A stretch of 64,000 bases of DNA from Ashinkailepas kermadecensis (taxonomy: Eukaryota; Arthropoda; Thecostraca; Neolepadidae): contig JAOTOM010002312.1 in assembly GCA_034440615.1 (NCBI GenBank), positions 1 through 64,000 on the forward strand, read 5' to 3'. Under the pieces are notes generated by a model. That model was not told where the DNA came from, ran no database searches, and saw nothing but the letters and a program-made list of their open reading frames with translations. The position numbers were made by a program, and so were the translations under genes. Shown piece after piece: positions 11,641-23,747 of the stretch (positions are counted from its first letter, which is position 1; the number at the start of each line of letters is the position of its first letter).

Positions 11641-13925
11641 CGGATTGCAAAGCCAAAGGTTCGTCATCTAGGGTTTTGATAAGATAACCTTTTTGTGATG
11701 AGAGTAATGTTTTTTTCCGTAATTTGCATGAAGGTATTTCCGCCCATGTAAAGCAATGTAGTCGTGTCCAACGACATTAGTCAATAAATTGCTGTCGATT
11801 ATAACGTGAGGTACGTTCCAGAGTACTGCATGAAGTAAGTTTGAAACCCATTTTAGTCATGCAGAAAGGGTTATTGCGTAGAAAGGATATGCTACTTTGA
11901 GGAGAAAGTGTGTTGGGTTTTCCAAAGAACGTTTTCTCATGAAGAAGACCGTACAGTGTACCGAAGGAATCCATTCTGATCCCACCGTTCCTACAAAAAA
12001 CGACCATAATCTGCTAGCGATTCTTTTGTTATTGCTGTGTCCCTGGTTTCTCAAATGAACCTTAAAGTCTAGCGATGCTGTTGAATGAACTCCTTAGAAA
12101 GAGGCCAGCATGTTGTCGTACAGTGCTGCCATATTTGAATAGGAACAAAAATACCTCCAAGTGATCTTATAGAATCCGTTCGGTTCTAATGTGCCCCTCA
12201 GTGTACCGGTGTCCAGCAGCAGTGGCGTCACGTAACTCACGCTGTAAGAAGAAAATCGATACCTCTGTAATAAGCTCTGTAATAACACAGTGTCCCAAAG
12301 AACTTCGGATACTACCATTTTGCCTTTTGAAAGGGTAGTACAGTTGTGGAACTCGAATTGGGGCCATTTAACTTTTGTGGAACGCATTATTTTTCGTGAA
12401 TAGAAACGTTCTCCGAGGTGAATGAAAACCAATGCCCACGCTTGCCGAACCACTACGAATGAGAGGGGTAGGACCGAGTGGTGTGACATCCCAAGCCACG
12501 ATATGCTACCTATCTGAGCTCATTAACTGCAGCAACACAAGAAGAAAAACTACGAATTCAGCCGGGTCCACCACCATACCTCCAGAAATGACGGGATGGC
12601 TCGGGTATTTGATCTGACCAGACCAGAAATGTGAACCAAAAGATAAGCAACGGATGTACCAACAGCCACATCCGACGGCCTAGCGCTACCTAGTATCGTT
12701 TGCTGCTGCTCGCAAGGAAGCCGCTTTGGATATTCTCTTTGTGTGGCAAGGATATGTTCGCTCACCCGCCTTACCGTCCGTGGCTTGCTGTCAAGCTGTA
12801 CGGTCCGTGCGGCCACTGCACGGATACTGACCAATAACCGTACTCGAATTGTCAGTTGTTCGCTGTTAGATGGGGTGCCTCAATGAATACGCTGGATCAA
12901 TTAATCGTTACATGGAACAAAGGAGTCCAATCACTTCGTGTACCTTTTCAGGCACTTCGTCCTCTACAAGCTATGCAAACAGGCCAATGATGAATGCTGA
13001 GTACAAATGGACATTGGACGCATTCATTCATCCAGAGCAGTGCCGGACAGGATGTGTAACACCAATATCTCCCAATTTTAACAACATTTGCCTGCCGGTT
13101 CTTACTTGTTCTCAATTCACCTGGTGTGTACCATGTCAGCTCAATTGGACCGCCAGGCCACAAATTTCTGTCTGCAGAAATTCTACCGTCCTTATCACGC
13201 AGGATTGGTGACATTGAATTGCATCAGTTGGGACTCGATCCATGCAACATCCATCAGTTTCCCAGCATTGCATTGTTGGAGAGAGGGTGGGGTGAGGGTG
13301 GGGTGGGGTGGGGGTCCCATATTAAATCCAGATGACTTTGGTGCATGGGAATACACTATTGACGGTCATCACGTCAGCCAAAAGCATAACGCATCGTTGA
13401 CGGTGCAATAGACAACTGAAAAATATATTGGTGTTGCTTCACCGGTCTTGACACCCCTTTCCTGACTTAGTTGCTGAGTTTTTTTTTGTCACGTGTGGTA
13501 GGGTCGACCTGCTGGTGCCTAGTTGGTGAAATGCTTGCATTTACTGAGGCCCGAGTATCTCGTCATCCACGGACATTCCTCATCATCTACTATCGGGCAC
13601 AAGTCACAGAAATAACTATAAAACGCAATGACAATGTATTCAAGTAACTCGCATAGCAGAACAGTATCCAGCAGTTCACCCAGGACAAATGAACAACCAC
13701 TAGACCGACGGATGGGCACCGGATCGTTGGAAGGGACCCAGGGCTAACGGAGAGGGTCCCGGGATGTAGAGGGCCCCTGTCCCAACAAGTGAAGAAAAAT
13801 GAAAAAGGCCATCTTTGCACGGTATGACAGGTGTGATCTTACATACATCTCTGAACAACGCCGTGTCGCTAGTCAGTCACTGCGGGACGTGGCGGGAGCT
13901 GGCCGACTGCTGGCATTTGCCGCCC

Positions 13926-13996
13926 TGATGGCACAGTTGTTTAGAGCGCCGGCCTGCATTTACCTCCCTTGTCCTGGCATGGCGAGGTTCGAGTCG
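13926..13996 (+). repeat. tRNA-derived SINE head (unit 2)
   Basis: TGGCACAGTTGTTTAGAG is an A-box-like element and GGTTCGAGTC (13986-13995) is a B-box, spaced as in a tRNA gene. The stretch lacks a paired acceptor stem, so it is a tRNA-derived SINE promoter rather than a tRNA gene. The same element is found at the homologous place in units 3 and 5 and is missing from unit 4. Confidence 0.6.
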
Positions 13997-14015
13997 TTTT
14001 ACGCGCCCGCAACCC

Positions 14016-14158
14016 CCCCGCCTGGGGGGGTAATTTAGGAAACCAACAAAAAGCCGCGGGGGCACCCCACCCTATTTTGTTGGATTATTGGGAAAAAAAA
14101 AAAAATTTAAAAAAAAATCCTCTTTTTTTATTTTTATTTCAAAATTTTTTGGGGCCCC
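14016..14158. other. Homopolymer-smeared segment, probable sequence artefact
   Basis: Against the homologous stretch of unit 3 (about 22290-22435) this segment has nearly the same length and aligns without obvious gaps. Its bases have however been replaced by runs of A, T, G or C, for example thirteen A's where unit 3 reads mixed sequence. The flanks on both sides match unit 3 well. A biological process that keeps length but smears bases into homopolymers is hard to imagine. A poor consensus or base-calling fault is the simpler reading. Confidence 0.6.
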
Positions 14159-14734
14159 CGTTTCTCTGGTGAGGCAAGGACCCTGTTCTATAAAGCCGCT
14201 CGAACAAGAATGCAGAGTATTTATTTTAAGCATCGGACGAGATGACGCGGCCATAGTGGCGGATACCAATCGGCAAGGTTTTACAACGGCGAACGAGATA
14301 CGGACTGGGCTTGGCCTGATTAGATGGCGACGCTGCGTGTCCGGTGGCGTTGTGTTCAGCTTGTTTCTGTCGGCCTGGCCGACTGATGGCGCAGGGGGAT
14401 GGCGCTCGGTATCGGATCTGCCCAGGGCGGGTTCACCGGCGAGTTGGGCGGGGTCGGCTGTCTCCTGCCCGTGGTGGTAAGCATGATAACGTGGCGTCCA
14501 TAACGTGTTTACGTGGTGATTAGTACCGATATCTCTGTGTCTTGCGATCGGCAGGCTGGTGCGATGCTTGTGCTTCATGACTTACCTCAGTTCTTGAAAC
14601 GCGTCATTGGCGATTAAGAGATGTGAGCCCCGCAGTTATATTTTCGCTCTGAGGAATTGTTTCGCGATTCTTGAAGTTATTACGAATTGAATATAATAGA
14701 GACTTCATAGTATTGCTCAGCGGAGTATTGCGGA

Positions 14735-15489
14735 TATTGCTCTGAGACTGATGCAAGTTGACGGCCTTCATGTGTCCAAATACAAACACGTGGAAAGACC
14801 AGTTACCTGTCCCACTAGTACATAGTATCCCACTAGTGAACTGTGGTGCCTTGGATACGCCAGTGGAGCCAGATAATTGTGGTGACCACAAAACTCAAAC
14901 GTGATTGCAGCCTATATGGGTAATCTCCAACAATCGTGGTTATCGTTCAGAGTATATGTACACAGATGAGATTGAGATTGAAATCACAGGCCTACAGTGA
15001 ACTTGCTTCACGGCTTCATGCCACTGCAGCATGCAGGAATTCATGGCCCAGGACTCGTCTGGGCTCGAATAGGGTTCTACTTAAGCTAGGACGTCGCCGG
15101 CAATTACTGGCAGTGTCTGTTTTCGACCTGTGATAAGAAGCAGTACTTAGCGGTATAAAATTGACGGCCTTCATGTGTACAAATACAAAGGTATGTGATA
15201 ATCCGTTGCCTGCCTCACTAATAGTACCTCATTAGTACACTGAGGTACAACCTTAGATACGACAGTGGCACAAATCGCTAGTGACGAATTGTGGTAACCA
15301 CAAAGTGCAACGAAACTTAAGCCTATGTAGATGAAGCCTAGCTGTCGTGAGTCATGCCGAGTATATGCACATACATTAGACCGAGATTGCAATCACAGGA
15401 CTACAGTACACTTACTTCACGGCTGCATATCACTGTAGTATACAGGAACTCAAGACCCAGGACTCAGCTGGGCTCGACTACGGTTCTGT
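14735..15489. repeat. Decayed tandem duplicate of receptor 3' end (unit 2)
   Basis: The segment of about 400 bp from GACGGCCTTCATGTGT to CCTGTGATAA occurs twice in a row. The right copy runs into the live 3' end of IR-2. The left copy ends near 15150 with a remnant of the last 18 or so codons of a receptor (minus strand, near 15085-15138) and then stops matching. Units 3, 4 and 5 carry the same arrangement, so the duplication predates unit amplification. No separate gene is present. Confidence 0.7.
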
Positions 15490-17256
15490 TTAAGCCAGGA
15501 CGTTGTCGACAACTACTGGCAGTATCTTTTCTCGACCTGTGATAACTGCAGTATTTATACCAGTGTTCCGGAGTGGCCACTTGAGATGAAACATCAGTAG
15601 TTCACACACCAGCAGACCAACAGAGGCGGCAACGCCATACATCAGCATGTAGAAAGCAGGTAGACACTCCTCTAAGCGGAGTGGCAGGACAGCATTACGC
15701 GGCTGAGGCGTGAAGTCGCACCTCATGTTGACGTCATCTGCCATAGGCAGCTGCTGACGCTTCAGTCTCGACCAGATTCCAGTCTCCTTCATCCGGAGAA
15801 AGGCTAGACTCCACGCAGGATTTTCTGACTCTCCTCGACGGAACGGTATTGAATAGCGTAGCACAAATAGAGTGCTGGTGTGGGAGCAAATGTTGGGACA
15901 GCTCCTTCTCTTGCAGAACTTCAACATACTGAGCTCTGGCTTAATGAGAGCGAAGTTTTCCGACTTCATCTGGGAAATGGCTCGTTCAGTGTGGTTGAAA
16001 TATTTATCTGCAGTGAAATCACTCCTGCCGCCGAAATTGATGCCGTCGCCAGACAAATTCCTGAGAACGCTGCTGCTTGCCGAACCTTTCATGACGCCCC
16101 ACTTCCATCCTGGCGTGTCAAGGACATCTTCCGGCTGCGCAAAAGGCAGCTCGATTTGCTGCATAGTGATCCTGCTGAGGAAGCCGGCCGTGTAGAACTG
16201 GCAGCAGAGCATGGCCACCACGCAGAGTACGGCTGATGTCACGTAGTGCCATGGCCTCCTCGGCTGTAGCGCCAGCCCCTGGTTACAAAACAGACCTATC
16301 GTCTGGACACAACTGCCAACCAAACCCATCTCGTGATGCTCCGACATTCTAAGCATGACGAAACCTGCCAGCGACAGTAATGCAGATATCCCGAGCACCA
16401 GAGCCACTCCAATTTTCGAGCCGAAGGCCCCACCTGTGTATCTTGGAGTAGTGGTGGGAATTGGACGACGGAAGTACAACAAACTCTTGACTTCTCCCAG
16501 TAAATGCGGAAAGCTGAAATACTTATTCCTCTCCCATGTTTCAAAGCAGTTGTCTATCACGAAATCCAGGCTTCCCCTTTTTACGAAATAAAGAGCCGTT
16601 GTGAAGGTAATGCCTCTCTGCTCCGTATCTGTCATTTCGAAATGCATTGTTGCTCCCAGAAAACCCATCATGTCTAACATCGCATTGCCGATAGCAAACG
16701 TTGTATTCTGAAGTCCTTTGAGTTCATATGCACTTGCAGTGAGCATCCTAAACGATTTGTTAGTAACTCTGAGGTCCTGCCAGCCCAGTGGAGTCGGCCT
16801 GTCCCATGCTTCATCCAACTGAGCACCCTCTGCTCCACAGTACCCGACCCGACGTACCAGCGAACCCACGTCTGCGTACCGCGCCATGCGGTACACAGTA
16901 CCGTTGGGTACATCGTACACGAGCGTGCCGATCAGTTGCTGCACGTGTTGCCGCATCAGCTCCTCTTCAGCTCCGTTCAGCGCCAGCACCAACATCGGCC
17001 GACCGTGCTCGTTGTGAACATCAGCGGGCGAGGCGGCCAGCAGGACGGCGCTGGTGGCGCCGCGGTCGGCCGAGTCGCCAACTAATCGGTCAGCAGTTGA
17101 GGTGAAAACACCTCGGCGGGACAAGGCCAGCAGGAGCGAGGCGAGCAGCCAGCTGGAGACGGTGGCATTGTTGACGACGGTGGTGGCCGTCCAGTTCTGA
17201 CGAACGACCAGTTCAGCCACACAGTCCGACAGTGTGTGGTGACTGAAGTTGTTCAT
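15490..17256 (-). CDS. Divergent ionotropic receptor, copy 2 (IR-2)
   Basis: The ORF has 588 codons and the same domain order as IR-1. The frame stays open nine codons further upstream (to 17283). I chose the Met at 17254-17256 because it is the one shared by all copies and lies two bases after the conserved CAG. The pore loop reads FCNQGL and M3 ends FYTAGFLSRIT. The S1 lobe carries FLGATMHFEMTDTEQRGITF and the S2 lobe SDFTADKYFNHTERAISQMK, both very close to IR-4 and unlike IR-1 and IR-5. The Cys pattern CPNICSH is kept. There is no frameshift or internal stop, so it is likely functional. Confidence 0.85.
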   Translation of the reverse strand: MNNFSHHTLSDCVAELVVRQNWTATTVVNNATVSSWLLASLLLALSRRGVFTSTADRLVGDSADRGATSAVLLAASPADVHNEHGRPMLVLALNGAEEELMRQHVQQLIGTLVYDVPNGTVYRMARYADVGSLVRRVGYCGAEGAQLDEAWDRPTPLGWQDLRVTNKSFRMLTASAYELKGLQNTTFAIGNAMLDMMGFLGATMHFEMTDTEQRGITFTTALYFVKRGSLDFVIDNCFETWERNKYFSFPHLLGEVKSLLYFRRPIPTTTPRYTGGAFGSKIGVALVLGISALLSLAGFVMLRMSEHHEMGLVGSCVQTIGLFCNQGLALQPRRPWHYVTSAVLCVVAMLCCQFYTAGFLSRITMQQIELPFAQPEDVLDTPGWKWGVMKGSASSSVLRNLSGDGINFGGRSDFTADKYFNHTERAISQMKSENFALIKPELSMLKFCKRRSCPNICSHTSTLFVLRYSIPFRRGESENPAWSLAFLRMKETGIWSRLKRQQLPMADDVNMRCDFTPQPRNAVLPLRLEECLPAFYMLMYGVAASVGLLVCELLMFHLKWPLRNTGINTAVITGREKILPVVVDNVLA

Positions 17257-18970
17257 GTCTGCAACAATCATTCGTTGTTTCACTTAAGGATCATTACGTC
17301 ACATCAAAAATGGCATAAAAACATACCCTCGACCGTGCAAGCAAGAACAGAATGTACAGGTAGCCTGCACGAAATCCTGTCATGCCGTAGGTCTTTTAAT
17401 GTAATCGAATACCGAGAACATATTTGTCTTCGTGTAGGATCAGCGGTGGTCCGCCCATTATGGCACTGATAACAGCCCGTGAACGGAGTACGGCTGGAAG
17501 TAATTTACTATATTATTTTTGTACAGAATGATACTCTGATCTACTGGAAAATCACAAAACCATACCCTGATACAAAAATTAATCTCAACGATGCTATTCC
17601 ATATCAAGCTGCTTGCTTTGAAGCAAAGTTGGTTTTTGATCACAATTTATTGAAAACCTAAAACATTAGATGACAAATTCAAGGATTTTAAAAGTGTGGG
17701 AAAAAATGGAAACAACGATGAGGATTAATTCTCCTTGGCACCACTGAGCAACTCAACATTAGTATTCTGGAACTGCCAATACATCCAATATGTACTTCAG
17801 TATGTTGAACCGGATCCAGTTCCAAGCCTAGACTTGGTCTGACCAGATGATGTTTTGTCTTGTTTTGACCTAATTGCTTCTAATGTTTGACCTAATGTTC
17901 ATGTTCCTCCTTATAATAGGTAGGCAGGTGGCACGGAATTTGCTCAGGGAAGTGGAAGGGAATTTGGCAATATCTAAACATGATCACTTTTGATTGAATA
18001 TATTAATGTGCGGACAAATGTAGAACGTCTATCGATGTTTTTTTTGTTCCAAGCAACGGTGTACTTCAGTGAATCTGAACACCTTAGCAAATGTAACTAA
18101 TGATATGCTATATACTTCGTCACTTGCATGTTAACAAACACATGTTCAGGACTGGGAAATTTATAGTATTTTTCGCCAAGAATTGATTCACTTTTCATCA
18201 AAATCCTCTCCGTGGTCTGTTATGCTTCTGAGGAATGGACCGTAGCCATGCCGATGTCACGGAATACTGATGATGGTTCATAGAAGATAATCTTGGTGAG
18301 AAAAATAGTCAAGTAAAAGGTCATTTGCTGTTTAACTACCCTGTCCAAAGGTTCCTTCACGCTTACCAAAGTAGATGAAATGGCATAGCTTAATATAACT
18401 ATGGGCGTGGTTGCTTTTTAAAGAATTATGATAAGTAACTCGTTCCTTGAAGCAAAATAAGCTACGGAAAGATGTGGAGAATTAAAAAGGAGATCAGTAT
18501 AGGTGATAAACATCGGATAATATATTAATATCCATTTAGGGAAAGAATAATGAAGGCAAATAAGATAGCATGGTTTCTTGAACAGTCCTGAACATGTCCC
18601 AGATATTTCAGGTATACTTTGCTTAATTGTATTGCTGTACATTTCCAGTGCAGGCAAATACTTCTTGCACATGCAAAGACATTCCAGCTAAGCGAATGTA
18701 CAGCTGTGAAGCGAATGAAGGAAGGAAGATAATATATCATAAAAAATAAAAAGATGAAGGTGAAGCGAAAGCAATCATCTTTAATTTGATAAGCCAATGT
18801 AACAGACTGAAGCCATTCAACAACCTAAAGATGGTTAAGCATAAAGGAAGGTCATACAGTTCATGGTGCTGTAACTAGGATTGCTCAGGATATTAGTTAC
18901 AATTCGCTTATTCCCTCCACGCACCATATAATTTATGTTCAGGATTCGGATTGCAAAGCCAAAAGTTCGC
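17257..18970. repeat. U-block: duplicated 5' flank of IR-2
   Basis: The stretch starts with the conserved acceptor-like CAG and is homologous to 10123-11640. It includes extra sequence (about 18005-18590) that is shared with unit 4 (46865-47470) but absent from unit 1, which suggests a deletion in unit 1. AATTCGCTTATTCCC near 18901 is an empty counterpart of the hAT-like insertion site in unit 4. I see no gene. Confidence 0.7.
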
Positions 18971-19120
18971 CGTCTATACCCGCATGGTGTCCTCATCCTG
19001 CTTCAAGTGATATTCGGTGATCTTGACCGGGAGACTGGCAGCATTTCGTCAAGGTTTGGTGCGAGTGCATGTCATGAAGGCTTGTGGCGCTGCCAGAGTG
19101 GCTCGGTTTCAATGTGAACG
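18971..19120. other. Unit-2-specific insert of about 150 bp
   Basis: Between AAGTTCGCCGTCTA and GGTTTTGATAAGATAAC this unit has about 150 bp that unit 1 lacks at the same place (near 11670). The stretch has a higher GC content than its surroundings. Ends and target duplication are not clear, so its nature is unknown. Confidence 0.45.
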
Positions 19121-19836
19121 GTTTTGATAAGATAACTTATTGTGTGATGAGAGTAATGTTATTTTCGTAATTTGTATGATGGTATTTCCGCCCATGTAAA
19201 ACAATGTAGTCGAGTCCAACGACTTTATTCCATAAATTGTTGTTAATTATAACGTGAGGTATGTTCCAGAGTACTGCATGAAGCAAGTTTGAGACCCATT
19301 TCAGTCATGCAGAAATGGTTATTGCGTTAGAAACGATATGATACTTTGAGCAGAAAGTGTGTTGAGCTTTCCAAACAACGTTTTCTCACAAAGACGACAG
19401 TAAAGTGTGCCAGAGGAATCCATTCTGATCCCACCGTTCCTACAAAAAAGATAATCTGCTAGCGATTCTTTTGTTATTGCTGCGTCTCTGGTTTCTCAAA
19501 AGAACCTTAGAAGTCTAGCGATACTGTTGAATGAACTCCTTAGCAAGAGGTCAGTATGTTGTCGTACAGTGCTGCCATATTTGAATAGGAACAAAAAGAA
19601 CTCCAAGTGATCTTATAGAATCCGTTCGGTTCTGATGTGCCTCTCAGTGTACCGGTGTCAAGCTCGGGCTTCACGTAACTCAAGCTGTAGGAAGGAAATC
19701 GATAGCTCTGTAATAAGCTGATACACAATGTCTCAAAGAAGTTCGGAAACTACCATTTTGCCTTTCGAAAAGGTAGCACAGTGGTCGAACTCGAATTGTG
19801 GCCATTCAAATTTTGTCGAACGCATTATTTTTCGTT

Positions 19837-19927
19837 AAAAGAAACGTTTTCCTGGGCGCTACATAACCAGTAGCAGTTGATGCACCCCTAAGCCCAAACA
19901 ATCAATCAATCAAAAGAAACGTTTTCC
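19837..19927. mobile_element. 59-bp retroposed fragment with 16-bp target duplication
   Basis: AAAAGAAACGTTTTCC occurs at 19837-19852 and again at 19912-19927. Between them lie 59 bp ending in (AATC)n. Unit 4 has a single related site (AATAGAAACGTTTTGC at about 40649) and no insert. A long direct duplication plus a short tandem-repeat tail is the mark of target-primed reverse transcription, so this is a strongly 5'-truncated LINE or SINE tail. Confidence 0.8.
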
Positions 19928-22190
19928 GAGGTGGATCAAAACCAATGCCCACGCTTGCCCGACAAGTACGAATGAGAGTAGTGGGACCGTGTGGTGTGAC
20001 ATCTAAAGCCAGGTTATGCTACCTATCTGTGCTCTGTAATTGCAGTAGAACAAGAAGAAAAAGCTCCTTCAGCCGGGTCCACCACCATACGTCCAGAAAT
20101 GACGGGATGGCTCGGGTATTTGATCTGACCAGACCAGAAATGTGAACCAAAAGACTAGCAACGGATGTACCAACAGCCACATCAGACGGCCTAGCGCTAC
20201 CTAGTATCGTTTGCTGCTGCTCGCAAGGAAGCCGCTTTGGATATTCTCTTTGTGTGGCAAGGATATGTTCGCTTACCCGCCTTACCGTCCGTGGCTTGCT
20301 GTCAAGCTGTCCGGTCCGTGCGGCCACTGCACGGATACTGACCAACAACCGTACTCGAATTGTCAGTAGTTCGCTGTTAGGTGGGGTGACTCAATGGATA
20401 CGCTGGGTCAATTAATCGTTACATGGAACAAAGGGGTCCAGTCACTTCGTGTACCTTTTCAGAAACTTCGTGCTCTAAAAGCCGTGCAAACAGGCCAATG
20501 ATGAATGCTGAGTACAAACGGACATTGGACGCATTCATTCATCCAGAGCAGTATCAGACGGGAACGGTAACACCAATATCTCCCAACTTCAACAACATTT
20601 TTTTGCCGGTTCTTACTTGTTCTCAATTCACCTGGTGTGTACCATGTCAGCTCAATTGGACCACCAGGCCACACATTCCTGTCTGCAGAAAATCTACCGT
20701 CCTTATCGCGCAGCATTGGTGACGTTTAATTGCATCAGTTGGAACTCGATCCATGCAACATCCATCAGTTTCCCAGCATTGCATTGCTGGAGAGAGGGTG
20801 GGGTGGGGCTGGGGGTGGTGGGGGTGGGGGCGGTCCCATATTTAATGCAGATGACGTTGGTGCATGGGAATACACTATTGACGGTCATCACGTCAGCCAA
20901 AAGCATAACACATCGTTGACGGCGCAATAGACAACTGAAAAATATATCGGTGTCGCTTTACCTGTCTTGACACCCCTTTCCTGACTTAGTTGCTGAGTTT
21001 TTTTTTCACGCGTGGTAGGGTTAACTGGCTGGTGCCTAGTTGGTGAAATGCTTGCATTTACTGAGGCCCGAGTATCTCGTCGTCCACAGACATTCCTCGT
21101 CATCCACTACAGGGCACAAGTCACAGAAATAACTATAAAACGCAATGACAATGTATTCAAATAACTCGCATAGCAGAACAGTATCCAGCAGTTCACCCAG
21201 GACAAGTGAACACCCACCGCATCCCAAAAGAAAGCATGGCATACCAACGGTGTTCGAAAACTGCGGCCCCATCATTGCGGATCCAGAGGGTCTCATGGGG
21301 TCATGACCCAACATTGGGCCCCTTTCAGATCCGAAGGGCCCACTGTGCCGTCGATCATGTTGTGTTTCAGCATAGGTCGTGGCGAAGCACACAAGAAGTT
21401 CTGCGCTTCAGGGGGCCTTTTGGTGACCGGTGAGGGGCCCGGGCCGACGTCAAGGGTCCCTGGGCCGACGCAAAGGGCCTGTGTACCGACGAAAGGGCCC
21501 AGGTTGTCAAAGATGGTCCACGGCCGATGAAGAAGGCCCCGTGTCAACGGAAAGTGTCCACGGGCACACGATTAGGGCCCCGGACTGAGCCAGCAGTCGT
21601 GGCTTCTAGACCGACGGATGGGCACCGGATCGTTCGAAGGGACCCTGGGCTAACGGAGAGGGTCCCGGGACGTAGAGGGCCCCTGACCCAACAATTCAAG
21701 AAAAAAATGAAAAAGGCCATCTTTGCACGGTATGACAGGTGTGATCTTACTTACATCTCTGAACCCACTGTGCCCAGCCTCACCTTGCTGGGCGCATCAG
21801 TGAATCAGTGAACAGCAGTCTCCGGTCTACCGGGCCAATGCCGTACGAGCGAGTACCTATAGTAGAGGCTATCTCAGAGCTCCGGGGCCTACGTGCTAAA
21901 CCACAGCCTGAAGCGACCTAGGTAGAAACACGACCACGAAGTACTTATGAAGCCGGATTGACGCGCTGGCATCCCTGTGTGGCTGCTAGTGGGTGAAGTA
22001 TTCGATGCTGGCTGGAGGTGAACGTCACCACGCGGTTCACTTCATACGGAAAGGATATTTTGCGAGAGAAGCTGGGCAATTACTGACGCGCGACCGTCGG
22101 ACGATAACGTGTTTGTGACAACGCCGTGTCGCTGGTCAGTCGCTGCGGGACGTGACAGGAGCTGGCCGACCGCTGGCATTTGCCGCCCTG

Positions 22191-22668
22191 ATGGCACAGT
22201 TGTTTGGAGTGCCGGCCTGCATTTACCTCCCTTGTCCTGGCAAGGCGAGGTTCGAGTCGCTTCACGCGCTCGCATAGCCCACGGCTGGGAGGGTCAGTTG
22301 GCAACCGACCCGATATGGCCGTGGGCGCAGCACCGACTGTGTCGGTGCATTGGCGGAACGCAGAACTATCTATCGGAATGCTGCTCTTGAACTGGTACTC
22401 CCAAATCGTTTGGTGGCACCCGTGTTCTCTGGTGAGGAAAGGACCCTGTTCTATAAAGCCACTCCAACAAGAATGCAGAGTATTTCTTTTAAGGATCGGA
22501 CGAGATGACGCGGCCATAGTGGCGGATACCAATCGGCAATGTTTTACAACGGCGAACGAGATACGGACTGGGCTTGGCCTGATTAGATGGCGACGCTGCG
22601 TGTCCGGTGGCGTTGTGTTCAGCTTGTTTCCGTCGGCCTGGCCGACTGATGGCGCAGGGCGATGGCGC
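22191..22668 (+). repeat. tRNA-derived SINE head and following segment, absent from unit 4
   Basis: The segment opens with TGGCACAGTTGTTTGGAGTGCC (A-box-like) and has GGTTCGAGTC (B-box) at 22249-22258. In unit 4 the flanks CATTTGCCGCCCTG and GCTCGGTA..GGATCTG are brought together with only about ten extra bases (42831-42846). The segment opens and closes with a similar CTGATGGCRCAG string. It is therefore either an insertion missed by unit 4 or a deletion between those short repeats. Confidence 0.5.
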
Positions 22669-22994
22669 TCGGTATCGGATCTGCCTAGGGCGGGTTCACC
22701 GGCTGTCCCCTGCCCGTGGTGGTAAGCATGATAACGTGGCGTCCATAACGTGTTTACGTGGTGATTAGTACCGACATCGCTGTGTCGCGCTCGGGAGGCT
22801 GGTGCGATGTTTGTGCTTCATGACTTACCTCAGTTCTTGAAACACTTCAATTGACGATTAAGAGATGTGAGCCCGACATCTCGATTTTTGCTCTGAGGAA
22901 ATGTTTCGCGATTCGTGAAATTAGTACGGATTGAATATAATAGAGGCCTGATAGCATTGTTCAGCCGAGTATTGCTGATTTTGCTCTAAGACTG

Positions 22995-23747
22995 ATACCA
23001 TTTGACGGCCTTCATGTGTCCAAATACAAACACATGGAAAGACCAGTTGCCTGTCCTACTAGTAGCATCCAATTAGGGTACTGAGGTGCCAGTCGAGCCT
23101 GGGATACGCCAACGGAGCCAGTTAATTGTGGTGACGACAAAATTCAAACGTGATTGAAGCCTATATGGATAAACCACAACAATCGTGGTTATCATTCCGA
23201 GTATATATACACAGATGAGATCGAGAATGAAATTACAGGCCTACAGTAAAGTTGCTTCACGGAGTCATGCCACTGCAGCATGCAGGAATTCATGACCCAG
23301 GACTCGTCTGGGCTCGAATAGCGTTCTACTTAAGCCAGGACGTTGCCGGCAACTAATGCCAGTGTCTGTTCTCGACCTGTGATAAGAAGCAGTATTTGGC
23401 AGTATAAAACTGACGGCCTTCATGTGTTGAAATACAAACGCATGTGATAATCCGTTGCCTGCCTCACTAATAGGACCCCATTAGTACACTGAGTTACAAC
23501 CACCCGAGCCTTAGATACGGCAGTGGCACAATTCGCTAGTAGCGAATCGTGGTATCCACAAAGTGCAACGAAACTTTAGCCCATATAGATGAAGCCTAGC
23601 TATCGTGAGTCATGCCGAGTATTTGCACATAAATTAGACCGAGATTGCAATCACAGGCCTACAGTACACTTACTTCACGGCTGCATGTCGCAACAGTATA
23701 CAGGAATTCAAGACCCAGGACTCAGCTGGGCTCGACTACGGTTCTGT
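22995..23747. repeat. Decayed tandem duplicate of receptor 3' end (unit 3)
   Basis: The arrangement matches 14735-15489: two neighbouring copies of a segment of about 400 bp, of which only the right one joins an intact receptor. No gene of its own. Confidence 0.65.

Larger units (their letters stand above)
11676..14620. repeat. A-block of duplication unit 2
   Basis: This is the second copy of the block described at 1-2131, starting at GTTTTGATAAGATAACC. Compared with unit 3 it carries two deletions: about 395 bp at 13702 (GAACAACCAC joins directly to TAGACCGACGG) and about 355 bp at 13857. It includes a tRNA-derived SINE head and a corrupted stretch at 14016-14158. No gene is recognised. Confidence 0.8.
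19121..22880. repeat. A-block of duplication unit 3 (most complete copy)
   Basis: This copy has none of the large deletions of units 2 and 4, so it serves as the reference for the block. It holds the 21-bp-type GC-rich repeat at about 21430-21700 (GGCCGACG..AAGGGCCC), a tRNA-derived SINE head at 22191, and a small retroposed insertion at 19853-19911. Open frames such as the minus-strand 118 codons at 21036-21392 recur at 1594-1950 but carry no recognisable domain. Confidence 0.8.

Noticed and set aside
13926..13996. Functional tRNA gene
   Set aside because: A- and B-box are present but there is no pairing acceptor stem or clean anticodon arm. The same sequence is embedded in several repeats, so SINE is the better reading.
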